A model generated the notes under the pieces. It was not told where the DNA came from. It did not search any database and saw only the letters and a program-made list of their open reading frames with translations. A stretch of DNA of 64,000 nt from an uncultured Eggerthellaceae bacterium (GTDB taxonomy: Bacteria; Actinomycetota; Coriobacteriia; Coriobacteriales; Eggerthellaceae), in contig CAJUQK010000007.1 in assembly GCA_910588205.1 (NCBI GenBank), positions 1 through 64,000 of the forward strand, written 5' to 3'. Positions 53,736 through 61,784 of this stretch are shown in pieces (position 1 is the first letter of the stretch; every line of letters starts with the position of its first letter). Position numbers and translations under genes: made by a program.

Positions 53736-53921
53736 TTAGGCATCATCATCCTGCGTGCCGCTGTCATCAGTTCCTGCAACCATCCCCGGAGGAGCGGGGA
53801 ATTCCATACCGCAAGCCTCGCAAACGCGGACATGAGGGTCATTCTCATAGCCGCAGCGGCCGCACAGTCCCGGACCGGGCATGCGCCCGCACTTGTTGCA
53901 GTGGGTACATGGATAGCACAT
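53736..53921 (-). CDS. Small 8-Cys zinc-ribbon protein, MCYPCT family, copy B
   Basis: 61 residues beginning MCYPCTHCNKCG, cysteines at 2, 5, 8, 11, 20, 23, 34 and 37, arranged as a four-Cys knot plus CGRCG and CEACG pairs; the tail is acidic (TDDSGTQDDDA). Paralogue of the protein at 36174-36419. A run of eight G on the minus strand (53933-53940) lies about 11 bases before the ATG and may serve as its ribosome site. It is the first gene before the LuxR pair. Metal binding is likely, role unknown. Confidence 0.7.
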   Translation of the reverse strand: MCYPCTHCNKCGRMPGPGLCGRCGYENDPHVRVCEACGMEFPAPPGMVAGTDDSGTQDDDA

Positions 53922-54019
53922 CTGCGATCAAGCCCCCCCCTCGTACCATTGCTGTGATGATACGAGACCCCATCCTCCGAAGACATTCCCTCAACATGGT
54001 TATCCTTGGACGAATGCGC

Positions 54020-54038
54020 CTAATACTAGCTGTATTAG
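54020..54038. promoter_or_regulatory. Palindrome CTAATAC-N5-GTATTAG, possible operator
   Basis: Perfect 7-bp arms, about 100 bp upstream of the zinc-ribbon gene (which leads to the LuxR genes) and 200 bp upstream of the surface-protein gene. Its 19-bp size resembles LuxR-type boxes. Target is inferred. Confidence 0.4.
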
Positions 54039-54155
54039 AGAGGGCTCCTAGCTTGCCTTTTGGACGAGCGCTCAAGAGAAGAGGGTTGGAAGCGCAGCGA
54101 CAAGAGCGCGGTTCTCACCACTTCTGGTTTTGCGAAGGATTGTCCCGGTTGAGGG

Positions 54156-54184
54156 TTGAAAGCATAGTGCAACTAGGGTAGATT
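54156..54184 (+). promoter_or_regulatory. Candidate promoter of the surface-protein gene
   Basis: TTGAAA (54156-54161), 17-bp spacer, TAGATT (54179-54184), about 50 bp before the AGGAGG ribosome site and ATG at 54237. Confidence 0.4.
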
Positions 54185-54236
54185 CTTACTCTAAGTAACC
54201 ATTTGATTACATTCTCTTCACTCAGAGGAGGCGGAG

Positions 54237-56696
54237 ATGCATTCCGAGCAAAAGACCCTAGCCCAGGAACCCTCGCTTTCAAGCCCCCATCCCGGTAGCG
54301 GTAAGGGAGGCATCGGCTTGGGAGCGCGGACAGGCCACCTGGCTATGGCGGGTCTTCTTGCGCTCACCCCCGCCGCCGCGCCCATCGTCGCCTTCGCTGA
54401 AACCCCTGAGACCCCCCCCTCCTCAGAAACCGAGAGCGGCGCCCTCACGGTGGCTGACCTGGTCTATGTCAACCCCTGCAAAGAGCAGTTAGATGCAGTG
54501 CAGGCAGAATTCGATCGCGTTGCCGCTTGGTTCGAACCCATTGATGCAGAGCATCGTCAGCACACCGCCGTGAAGGATGCGGCTGTGAAGGGTCACGCTG
54601 ATGCTGCCTCTTCGGTCAAAGCTGCCGAGGCACGGGCTCGGGGGTACATCTCAGATATCGTGCTTGGCTCTCAGGAGGATGTCCGCAAAGCCGATGCAGC
54701 GGTGGTCTCCGCCAAGAAGAAGCTGGAAGAAGCCAAAGCTGGCTTGGCCCAGGCTGACCAGGCGAAGAAGGATGCGGATGCAACGGCAGCAGCCGCCCTC
54801 GCTGCATGGGAGGCGGCTCAGGCAGCCGCTCCAGGAGTGAGCGAATCCAGCATCCAGGCTGCCAAGCAGGCTGTGGATGCAGCCAAAACAGCCTACGACC
54901 AGGCTCTGTCAAAGGTGACCACTACCGATGCAGCCCAGAAGCGCGCTCAAGCTGACTACGATCGTGCCGTAGCGGTGAGGGATGCCGCTGAGGAAGACCG
55001 GGACAAGGCGCTCTCAGCCCTCTCTGCTACTACGACCCACAGGAAGGCTGCAGAGGCGGCTCTGGATGCTGCCAAGACCGAGCTCGCACGCCAAGAGGAG
55101 GCAGCGGAAGGGGCCTTAGCGGGAGCCCAACAGAAGGTAGACGAAGCCAAAGCGGCCCTTGATATCGCTAACGCTAGCTACAGGGATGCACAGGCAGCCC
55201 AGAATGCAGCTCAAGCAGACTACGATACAGCCAGCGGTGAGGTGGCAGCCGCCGAAGAGGCATTGGCGAAAGCCGAAACGGACGTAGCAGCAGCCTATCA
55301 AGCGGTGACCGATGCTAAAGATCAGCTTGCAGCCGACCAGGCAACATTGGCAAGCGCGGAGCAAGAATACTCTGATCTCAGCTCAGAGATCGCTGAAGCT
55401 GGAAACGAAGTGAACCTCTGCGAGAATGACCTACAGATAGCTGAGGCTCTGGGTGATGCTGATGCCATCGCTCAAGCCAAAGCAGCGTTGGCTGCGGCAG
55501 AAGCACACCGAACAGATCTGGTCGCTCAACAGCGCGCCGTTGACAGACAGATCACTGCCCTCGAACAAGCCATCGCCGATGCTCCCGCCAAGATCCAGGC
55601 CGCACAAGATGCCATCCCTCTTGCTGAGGCAGCCATCGCTCCTGCTAAGGCAGCCCTTGCTGAAAAGCAAGGGATCCAGCAACAGAAGCTGGAGGCCCTC
55701 GATCAGAAGAAGGGCCTCACGGCAGCAGCCTTGACCGGCGTCCAGGATGCCCAAACGGCCTTGGATAAAGCCGAAGATGACCTGAAGCATGCCGCTCCTG
55801 CAGACCTGGCAGCGGCTCGGAAAGCTGTGGAGGATGCCGAAGCGGTATTGGATAGCTGGACCCAGAAGGAAACCGAAGCTACAGAAGCCAAAGACCGAGC
55901 GGAGGCAGCCTTGGCTCAGGCCGAAGGCTCTGTCACTGATGCCCAGGCAGCCCTGAACACTGCCAGCACCGCTGCCAGCACCGCCCTGCAAGAGGCCGAA
56001 GACGCTCAGCGAACCTTGGAGAATGCTCAGCAGGAGTATCAAAGACAAACGAACGCCTATCAGGATGTTCTGGCGGCCAAGATCGTCTATGATGCAGCAG
56101 CCGGACAGCTTAAGCTGGCTGAGGATGCCTATACCACGGCTAGCCAGAAGGTAGCAACTGCCACTGACGTGGTCTCTGCAGCAGAAGCCAGCAAAACAGC
56201 TGCCCAGGCCGACGCGGATGCCATCCTCGCTCTCAACCTTGACTACGACAGCATCTACATCGAACTAAAGGGCCAGCAAACCGCCTCTGCGAGCCGCATA
56301 CAATCCCGCATAGACACCAATGCCATCCAGGGCCAAGCAAGGGTCTTGGTCAGCGCCGTCATGGATGCTGAGCGGATCCGAGATGATGCGAAGGTCAAGA
56401 TGGATGAGGCCCTGGAGCTCTATGGTCAGCAATCTGAGGTATACAACCGCCAGAAGATAGTCTATGACCGAGCTCTTGAGAACCTGACCCTGGCTCAGGC
56501 ATTCTACGATGCCGCCGTGGCCCGGCAGGAGGCCGAAGAGCAAGCCGCCCTGAAGCGCAACCAACAGTCTATGGGCGAACCCTTGGCCCAGACAGGTGAT
56601 ACCGCCCTCAGGAATGCTGCCCTCATCGGTACCCTGGCCGCTGCAGCCGTGGTCACCGCTGGGCTCAGCTCTCGCCGCAAGCGAAGCCGTCAGTAG
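54237..56696 (+). CDS. Sortase-anchored Ala-rich coiled-coil surface protein
   Basis: 819 residues. A long signal peptide (about 55 residues; hydrophobic AMAGLLALTPAAAPIVAFA) is followed by roughly 700 residues of Ala/Asp/Glu/Gln-rich heptad sequence, interrupted only by short breaks, so a long extended coiled coil. The C terminus has PLAQTGD, an LAxTG sortase motif as used by class E sortases in high-GC Gram-positives, then a hydrophobic helix and SSRRKRSRQ. It is therefore covalently wall-anchored and probably an adhesin or spacer. AGGAGG ribosome site. A C8 run at 54412-54419 lies inside the coding region just after the signal peptide and could make expression slip-prone. No sortase gene is nearby. 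Confidence 0.85.
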   Translation: MHSEQKTLAQEPSLSSPHPGSGKGGIGLGARTGHLAMAGLLALTPAAAPIVAFAETPETPPSSETESGALTVADLVYVNPCKEQLDAVQAEFDRVAAWFEPIDAEHRQHTAVKDAAVKGHADAASSVKAAEARARGYISDIVLGSQEDVRKADAAVVSAKKKLEEAKAGLAQADQAKKDADATAAAALAAWEAAQAAAPGVSESSIQAAKQAVDAAKTAYDQALSKVTTTDAAQKRAQADYDRAVAVRDAAEEDRDKALSALSATTTHRKAAEAALDAAKTELARQEEAAEGALAGAQQKVDEAKAALDIANASYRDAQAAQNAAQADYDTASGEVAAAEEALAKAETDVAAAYQAVTDAKDQLAADQATLASAEQEYSDLSSEIAEAGNEVNLCENDLQIAEALGDADAIAQAKAALAAAEAHRTDLVAQQRAVDRQITALEQAIADAPAKIQAAQDAIPLAEAAIAPAKAALAEKQGIQQQKLEALDQKKGLTAAALTGVQDAQTALDKAEDDLKHAAPADLAAARKAVEDAEAVLDSWTQKETEATEAKDRAEAALAQAEGSVTDAQAALNTASTAASTALQEAEDAQRTLENAQQEYQRQTNAYQDVLAAKIVYDAAAGQLKLAEDAYTTASQKVATATDVVSAAEASKTAAQADADAILALNLDYDSIYIELKGQQTASASRIQSRIDTNAIQGQARVLVSAVMDAERIRDDAKVKMDEALELYGQQSEVYNRQKIVYDRALENLTLAQAFYDAAVARQEAEEQAALKRNQQSMGEPLAQTGDTALRNAALIGTLAAAAVVTAGLSSRRKRSRQ

Positions 56697-56716
56697 CCAA
56701 CCGGAGTGATCCCCAC

Positions 56717-56834
56717 CGGGCCGGACGTGTTCGGCCCCCACGAAGGACCTATCACCGGGTTGATGGATCGATCATGATCGATCCCTACAGAAACGACACT
56801 GCCCGCGTAGGGGCCGATCTAGATCGGCCCCTAC
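56717..56834. repeat. Palindromic (REP/BIME-like) element, copy 2, with adjacent hairpin
   Basis: Hairpin 1 at 56765-56784 is a perfect 20-bp palindrome (half GGATCGATCA). A linker CCCTACAGAAACGACAC leads to hairpin 2 at 56807-56834, a perfect 28-bp palindrome (half GTAGGGGCCGATC). The order and linker match 18108-18186. A separate GGGCCG/CGGCCC hairpin (about 56717-56737) just before it may terminate the surface-protein gene. It lies between convergent genes. Confidence 0.7.
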
Positions 56835-56856
56835 GGTACATGCGAGATACGGCCCG

Positions 56857-58092
56857 CTAACACTCCAATTCGTCAGCTAACTGTTTCAAGAACAGCCCTA
56901 CATCAGTGATGATGCCGATGGTCTGGAAGCTGCCCCTATCGGAGAGCTTCGTGACCACCGCCGGATTGATATCCACGCAGACCGTGGTCACTGATGCAGG
57001 CAACAGGTTCCCCGTAGCAATAGAATGCAGCATAGTGGACATCATGATGCAGGCTCCGGCCCGCTGGCACCATAGGCGCATCTCCTCCTGAGCACGCATG
57101 ACATCGGTGATGACATCCGGCAACGGACCATCATCGCGGATGGAGCCCGCCAGCACATAGGGTGTATCCGTCTCAACCAGAGCATGCATGAGGCCTGAGG
57201 CGAGCACCCCTTGCTCCACGGCTTCCTTGATGCCTCCACAGGCGCGAATCTGGTTGATGGCCCGAAGATGGTGCTCATGCCCAGCAGGCACCGGGATGCC
57301 CGTTGACATGTCTATCCCCAAGGACGTACCGTAGAGCGCCGTCTCGATATCATGGGTAGCCACGGCATTGCCCCCGAAGAGCACGCTCACATAGCCTTCG
57401 CGCACCAATCGCTCAAGATGCACCGAGGCACCAGTGTGGATGACAGCAGGCCCCGCTACCACAACAACAGCCTGCCCGCTCTGACGCACTTCTTTGAGCA
57501 GGTTCGCCACTTGGCGGATGATCTGGGCCTTGGGCTTCTCGCTGGATGCCGTGGAGTTCATGAACTCGAACTCCTCCCGTTCCCGCTCGCGTTCCTGCAG
57601 GGTGACCCGCACACCTGCATCCCCCACCACAATAGGGTCCCCTTTGCGCACCTGGGAGATGGGCACACCCCAGGCCCGATGGGCTTCCGCATCGATACAG
57701 ACACCCAAGTCCATCTCGGTGCCCCACACCGGATACCACTGTCCGTCCATCCGCACGAGAGTATCTAGGTTAGTGGTTGCATAGAATCCCTCTGGGAAGA
57801 CACCGTCAGCCGGAGCTGGAGCTGTATGCACGTTCTCAGGGTGCGAAGTCATCACACCTAAGCGCAGCAGCATGCGCAGAAGCTCGGTCAGATGCTCTGC
57901 ATCCCGGCCGAAGACGCGCATCCGCATGGTGGAAGGATTCTCATTGCCTCGCCCGATAGAGAAGGAGAGCACCTCGAAGGCACCGTCCAATTCCACGATC
58001 CCACCCATGATGCGCGAGAGGATGTTCGAGTCGACCAGGTGGCCTTCGGCCTCGATATCCTCATATACGTTGTGATCACGAATCTCATCCAT
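56857..58092 (-). CDS. TIGR00300/archaeal-type ornithine cyclodeaminase-like protein
   Basis: 411 residues of the LOR/SDH-bifunctional-region family, to which the methanogen ornithine cyclodeaminase and the C-terminal half of cyanobacterial ArgZ/AgrE belong. Visible: N-terminal EGHLVDSNILSRIMGGIVEL, the GRDAEHLTELLRMLLRLG segment, and a Rossmann-like C-terminal half with VVVVAGPAVIHTGAS, VLFGGNAVATHDIE, HLRAINQIRACGGIKEAVEQ and CVDINPAVVTKLSDRGS. It would form proline from ornithine with release of ammonia if the assignment holds. AAGGTG precedes the ATG. It is a lone gene, divergent from brnQ. The family is known; substrate in this organism is inferred. Confidence 0.72.
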   Translation of the reverse strand: MDEIRDHNVYEDIEAEGHLVDSNILSRIMGGIVELDGAFEVLSFSIGRGNENPSTMRMRVFGRDAEHLTELLRMLLRLGVMTSHPENVHTAPAPADGVFPEGFYATTNLDTLVRMDGQWYPVWGTEMDLGVCIDAEAHRAWGVPISQVRKGDPIVVGDAGVRVTLQEREREREEFEFMNSTASSEKPKAQIIRQVANLLKEVRQSGQAVVVVAGPAVIHTGASVHLERLVREGYVSVLFGGNAVATHDIETALYGTSLGIDMSTGIPVPAGHEHHLRAINQIRACGGIKEAVEQGVLASGLMHALVETDTPYVLAGSIRDDGPLPDVITDVMRAQEEMRLWCQRAGACIMMSTMLHSIATGNLLPASVTTVCVDINPAVVTKLSDRGSFQTIGIITDVGLFLKQLADELEC

Positions 58093-58313
58093 TGGTGTGC
58101 ACCTTGCCCTGTCTTCTCGGTGTATGTCATCTCAGTATCCCATGGCTTCCTGGACCAGAGCGGAGAAGCGAGGGCAACGTATAGGAACCTTCCGCGAAGA
58201 GCGACAGCTTGGAATCGGATCAGTCACTTTTGGGTTATATCCTCATCCCCCTTGTCGTGAAGACCCATAATGGCGAAGGAGGGCAAGTGAACAGCAGGAA
58301 GAGGGGGGCGTCC

Positions 58314-59582
58314 ATGAAGAAGGAGACCATCGCCACCGGCTTGGCTCTCTTCGCCATGTTCTTCGGAGCAGGGAACCTGATCTTCCCGCCCTACTTGGGC
58401 ATGGAGAGCGGGGATCTGTGGCCGTTGGGTCTGGCAGCCTTCGTGCTGATTGATGTGGTATTGGCCTGTCTTGGCATCTACGCGCTCAATGCTGCCGGAG
58501 GTGGAGAGGTTGCCTTCGAGCGCACCATAGGCAAGGTACCGGCTCTCGTCCTCAATACGGCGGCCATCCTCTGCACGGGCCTGCTCATCGCCATGCCTCG
58601 CACAGCGGCCACCACCTTCGAGATGGCTATTGAACCCAACTTCCAGGGGTCCGTTGATCTTCTTCCCTTCTCGCTGGTCTTCTTCGCTGTCGTGCTGGGC
58701 CTGACCATACGGGAATCCAAGCTGGTGGATATCATCGGAAAGCTGCTCACCCCTTTGCTGGTACTGGGCATCGTGACGCTCATCATCACCGGGATCGTAC
58801 ACCCTCTAGGACCTGTAGGAGAGCCCCATTCCAGCCACGTCATCCAAGATGGCACCCTGGCAGGCTATCAGGCCATGGATATCATTTGCGTCATAGGCTA
58901 CTCCATCATCTTGAAAGATTCCCTGCGCTCTGAGGGGATAGATGACCGCAAGCGCGGACTGCGCCTGATAGCCGTAGCCTCTCTCATAGCCGGAGTGCTG
59001 CTGACCCTCATCTACGGTGGCTTGACCTATCTGGGAGCCACCACGGGTCTCACCTTCGGACCCCAGCTCAACCAGGCCGAGCTCATCGTAACCATCACCT
59101 ATCAGCTCATGGGGCAGACGGGTACCATCATCCTAGGGGTCGTGGTGGCTCTGGCCTGCCTGACCACGGCCATCGGGCTCATCGGAGCCACCGCCGCCTA
59201 CTTCGAGCATATCACCGCAGGCCGTCTCACCTACCGCATGGGGGTCATCATCTGTACTCTAGCAGGCGTACTCATCTGCAACTTGGGGCTGGATATCATC
59301 ATCAGTGCAGCCAGCCCGCTGCTCTCGCTGGTGTGTCCGCCCTTCATGACCACCTTGGTGCTCATCCTCTTCCGCAAGCAGATCCCCTCGAAGCTCATCT
59401 ACCAAGGAGCAGCTCTGGGAGCTTTCTTGGCAAGCCTCTTCTTGACTGCCCAAGCCACTTTCGGCCTGCTGCCCTGGGTGGAGATGCTCCCGCTGTTCAG
59501 CTACGGCTTTGCGTGGCTTCCCTTCGCTGCGATCGGAGGGGTCATAGGGGCTCTTCTGGCCAAGCTATGGAAGCGGGTGTGA
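58314..59582 (+). CDS. brnQ: Branched-chain amino acid transporter, LIVCS family
   Basis: Sodium- or proton-coupled uptake of leucine, isoleucine and valine. About 422 residues and 12 membrane helices; the N terminus KKETIATGLALFAMFFGAGN then LIFPPYLGMESG is the family signature. ALACLTTAIGLIGATAAYFE and LVCPPFMTTLVLI are also typical. Start at ATG 58314 (GAGGGGGGC upstream); the frame stays open 35 codons further without a site. Stand-alone, followed 69 bp later by pckA on the same strand. Confidence 0.92.
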   Translation: MKKETIATGLALFAMFFGAGNLIFPPYLGMESGDLWPLGLAAFVLIDVVLACLGIYALNAAGGGEVAFERTIGKVPALVLNTAAILCTGLLIAMPRTAATTFEMAIEPNFQGSVDLLPFSLVFFAVVLGLTIRESKLVDIIGKLLTPLLVLGIVTLIITGIVHPLGPVGEPHSSHVIQDGTLAGYQAMDIICVIGYSIILKDSLRSEGIDDRKRGLRLIAVASLIAGVLLTLIYGGLTYLGATTGLTFGPQLNQAELIVTITYQLMGQTGTIILGVVVALACLTTAIGLIGATAAYFEHITAGRLTYRMGVIICTLAGVLICNLGLDIIISAASPLLSLVCPPFMTTLVLILFRKQIPSKLIYQGAALGAFLASLFLTAQATFGLLPWVEMLPLFSYGFAWLPFAAIGGVIGALLAKLWKRV

Positions 59583-59651
59583 TCCACCGCCCTCCCTGTC
59601 GTTTTTGAGGTACCATGCTCAATGCGATGACCCTCGACCATTGGTGGGACC

Positions 59652-61163
59652 ATGGATTGCACTGTGAACCTCTCAACTCCAAAGCTGATCGAACTCTCCT
59701 TGGAACGAGGTGAGGGGAAGCTCTCGAACACCGGCTCCTTATCTGTTTTCACGGGAGCGCGAACGGGCCGGTCCGCGAAGGATAAGGCCATCGTGCACAA
59801 TAGCGCCACTGAGGATACCGTGGCCTGGGGAGATGTGAACCGTCCCGTCTCCCAGAATACCTTCGATTCCCTCTTCTCTCGTCTGGAACGCTATCTGGAG
59901 GAGCAGAAGCCCTATGTCTTCGAAGGCTATGCAGGCGTTCGCCCCGAGCACGCCAAGGACTTCCGCATCGTCTGCGAACTGGCCAGTCAGGCCCTCTTCA
60001 TCTCCCAGCTGCTCCATCAAGGGAACATCCTGGAAGATAAACCCTTCCAGATCCTGGTAGCTCCCGGATTCTCTTGCGAACCTGAGCGGGATGGCACCCG
60101 AAGCGATGCTGCCATCATGATCGACTACCTCAACCGTCGCGCCCTCATCGCCGGTACGCGCTATGCCGGAGAGATCAAGAAGACGGTCTTCTCCATCATG
60201 AACTTCCTCCTGCCCGCCGAAGGCGTCCTGCCCATGCACTGCTCAGCGAACATGGCTCGAGACGGGCGCACGGCGGTGTTCTTCGGGCTTTCCGGTACAG
60301 GGAAGACCACCCTCTCTGCCGACCCCGCACGCCTGCTCATCGGGGATGACGAGCATGGTTGGGCTGATGATGGGGTATTCAACTTCGAAGCGGGCTGCTA
60401 TGCGAAGTGCATAGACCTCGATCCCACCCGCGAACCAGAGATCTACCAGGCCATTCGCTTCGGAGCCATGACAGAGAATGTGGTGCTGGATCCGAAGAGC
60501 CGTGCTTTGTACTTCGCCGATGATTCCATCACTGAGAACACCCGGGCCGCTTACCCGGTAGGCCATATCAGCAACACGGAGCCATCGGGCAAGGGCCGCG
60601 TTCCCTCCACCGTCATCTTCCTCACTGCTGATGCCTTCGGAGTGCTGCCGCCCATATCCCGGCTCAATCTCCAGCAGGCCATGTACTATTTCCTTTCGGG
60701 CTACACCTCCAAGGTAGCAGGTACGGAAGTAGGCGTCACTGAACCGGAGCCCACGTTCTCCACCTGCTTCGGAGAGCCCTTCTTACCCTTGCAGCCACAG
60801 GTCTATGCGCGCATGCTCAAAGAGAAGGTAGACCAGGCAGGCTCAGAGGTGTTCTTAGTGAACACGGGTTGGAACGGCCGAGGCGAGCGCATGCCCCTCT
60901 CCCAGACCCGGGCCATGGTGAACGCTGCTCTCTCAGGGGAGCTGGCAGAAGCAGACTTCCGGACAGATCCTCTCTTCGGATTCCAGGTGCCCTTGAGCTG
61001 CCCAGGTTGTCCGGCCGATATCCTGGACCCGCGCACATCCTGGGAGGACGATAACACCTACGATACTCAAGCACGCAAGCTGGCCGCCATGTTCCAGGAG
61101 AACTTCGCTGTCAAATATGGTTTCGTCTCAACAGATATAGCGGAAGCAGGCCCGCAACTCTAA
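59652..61163 (+). CDS. pckA: ATP-type phosphoenolpyruvate carboxykinase
   Basis: Interconverts oxaloacetate + ATP with PEP + CO2 + ADP. 503 residues, somewhat shorter than most (525-540). The kinase-1a P-loop GLSGTGKTTLSADPARLLIGDD is near residue 215, with HCSANM metal/substrate motif just before, FNFEAGCYAKCIDL after, and NTGWNGRGERMPLSQTRAMV in the C-terminal part. RTGRSAKDK near residue 38 binds oxaloacetate. Its stop overlaps the stop of the convergent LOG-family gene by three bases. In anaerobes it may run in the CO2-fixing direction; that is inference. Confidence 0.95.
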   Translation: MDCTVNLSTPKLIELSLERGEGKLSNTGSLSVFTGARTGRSAKDKAIVHNSATEDTVAWGDVNRPVSQNTFDSLFSRLERYLEEQKPYVFEGYAGVRPEHAKDFRIVCELASQALFISQLLHQGNILEDKPFQILVAPGFSCEPERDGTRSDAAIMIDYLNRRALIAGTRYAGEIKKTVFSIMNFLLPAEGVLPMHCSANMARDGRTAVFFGLSGTGKTTLSADPARLLIGDDEHGWADDGVFNFEAGCYAKCIDLDPTREPEIYQAIRFGAMTENVVLDPKSRALYFADDSITENTRAAYPVGHISNTEPSGKGRVPSTVIFLTADAFGVLPPISRLNLQQAMYYFLSGYTSKVAGTEVGVTEPEPTFSTCFGEPFLPLQPQVYARMLKEKVDQAGSEVFLVNTGWNGRGERMPLSQTRAMVNAALSGELAEADFRTDPLFGFQVPLSCPGCPADILDPRTSWEDDNTYDTQARKLAAMFQENFAVKYGFVSTDIAEAGPQL

Positions 61164-61762
61164 CCCATGGGCAGGTTGGCTTCCGGGACCACAGGAGCGG
61201 AAGCCTCGGATGCGGGATGGTAAGCCCGCTCAGATAAGAGCGCTATGAGCTCATCAGTGGTCTGGGCGAAGACAAAGGCTGCTTCCACCTGTTCCTCTTC
61301 GATGAATTGCGCCTCCACCATGCGCTTGAGCAACTCCTTGAGACCGGTGTAGAAACCATCCAGGTCAAGGAAGTAGCACGGACCTGGAGTCATCTGCAAG
61401 CGGATACGGCTCATGATCTCCGATATCTCCTCTAAGGTGCCCACGCCGCCAGGAAGGGCCACGAAGACATCGGCCAGCTGGATCATGAGGGCCTTGCGCT
61501 CCTCCATGGTCTGCACCACATGAAGGCGCGTGAGGTCATGCTGAGCCACTCCGGCATCGATGAAGAACTGAGGTTCCACCCCACAGGCTTCGCCCCCCGC
61601 CTCCAAGCACGCAGCGGATACCTCGCCCATGAGCCCGATAGAGCTGCCCCCATAGATCAGGCCGTGGCCGCTCTCCCCTATCCAAGCGCCCAGCTGACGA
61701 GCAGCCTCCTTCAAGGGTGCCAGTGCCAACGGGCTTGACCCGCAATAGACCGCGATATTCAT
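61160..61762 (-). CDS. LOG-family (TIGR00730) nucleoside monophosphate phosphoribohydrolase
   Basis: 200 residues, Rossmann-like LOG/YgdH family. GLIYGGSSIGLMGEVSAACL near residue 35 and ALPGGVGTLEEISEI near residue 105 are the two motifs that define the family (PGGxGTxxE is the active site; the first Gly motif is intact). The family cleaves AMP-type nucleotides, including cytokinin ribotides. The short final segment YHPASEASAPVVPEANLPMG is not conserved. It is 22 bp after ackA on the same strand and may be cotranscribed. Confidence 0.88.
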   Translation of the reverse strand: MNIAVYCGSSPLALAPLKEAARQLGAWIGESGHGLIYGGSSIGLMGEVSAACLEAGGEACGVEPQFFIDAGVAQHDLTRLHVVQTMEERKALMIQLADVFVALPGGVGTLEEISEIMSRIRLQMTPGPCYFLDLDGFYTGLKELLKRMVEAQFIEEEQVEAAFVFAQTTDELIALLSERAYHPASEASAPVVPEANLPMG

Positions 61763-61784
61763 ATCCTCAGATCTCCTTTGAAGC

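Larger units (their letters stand above)
53922..54236. other. Intergenic region between zinc-ribbon and surface-protein genes
   Basis: A 315-bp region with divergent genes on each side. It contains the C8 run at 53933, the palindrome CTAATAC-N5-GTATTAG (54020-54038) and a promoter-like pair near 54156-54184. No RNA gene or further ORF could be supported. Confidence 0.6.

Noticed and set aside
54500..56500. CRISPR or tandem DNA repeat in the surface-protein gene
   Set aside because: The repetition is amino-acid composition bias (Ala/Asp/Gln heptads), not regular DNA repeats with spacers. No CRISPR array was found anywhere in the window.
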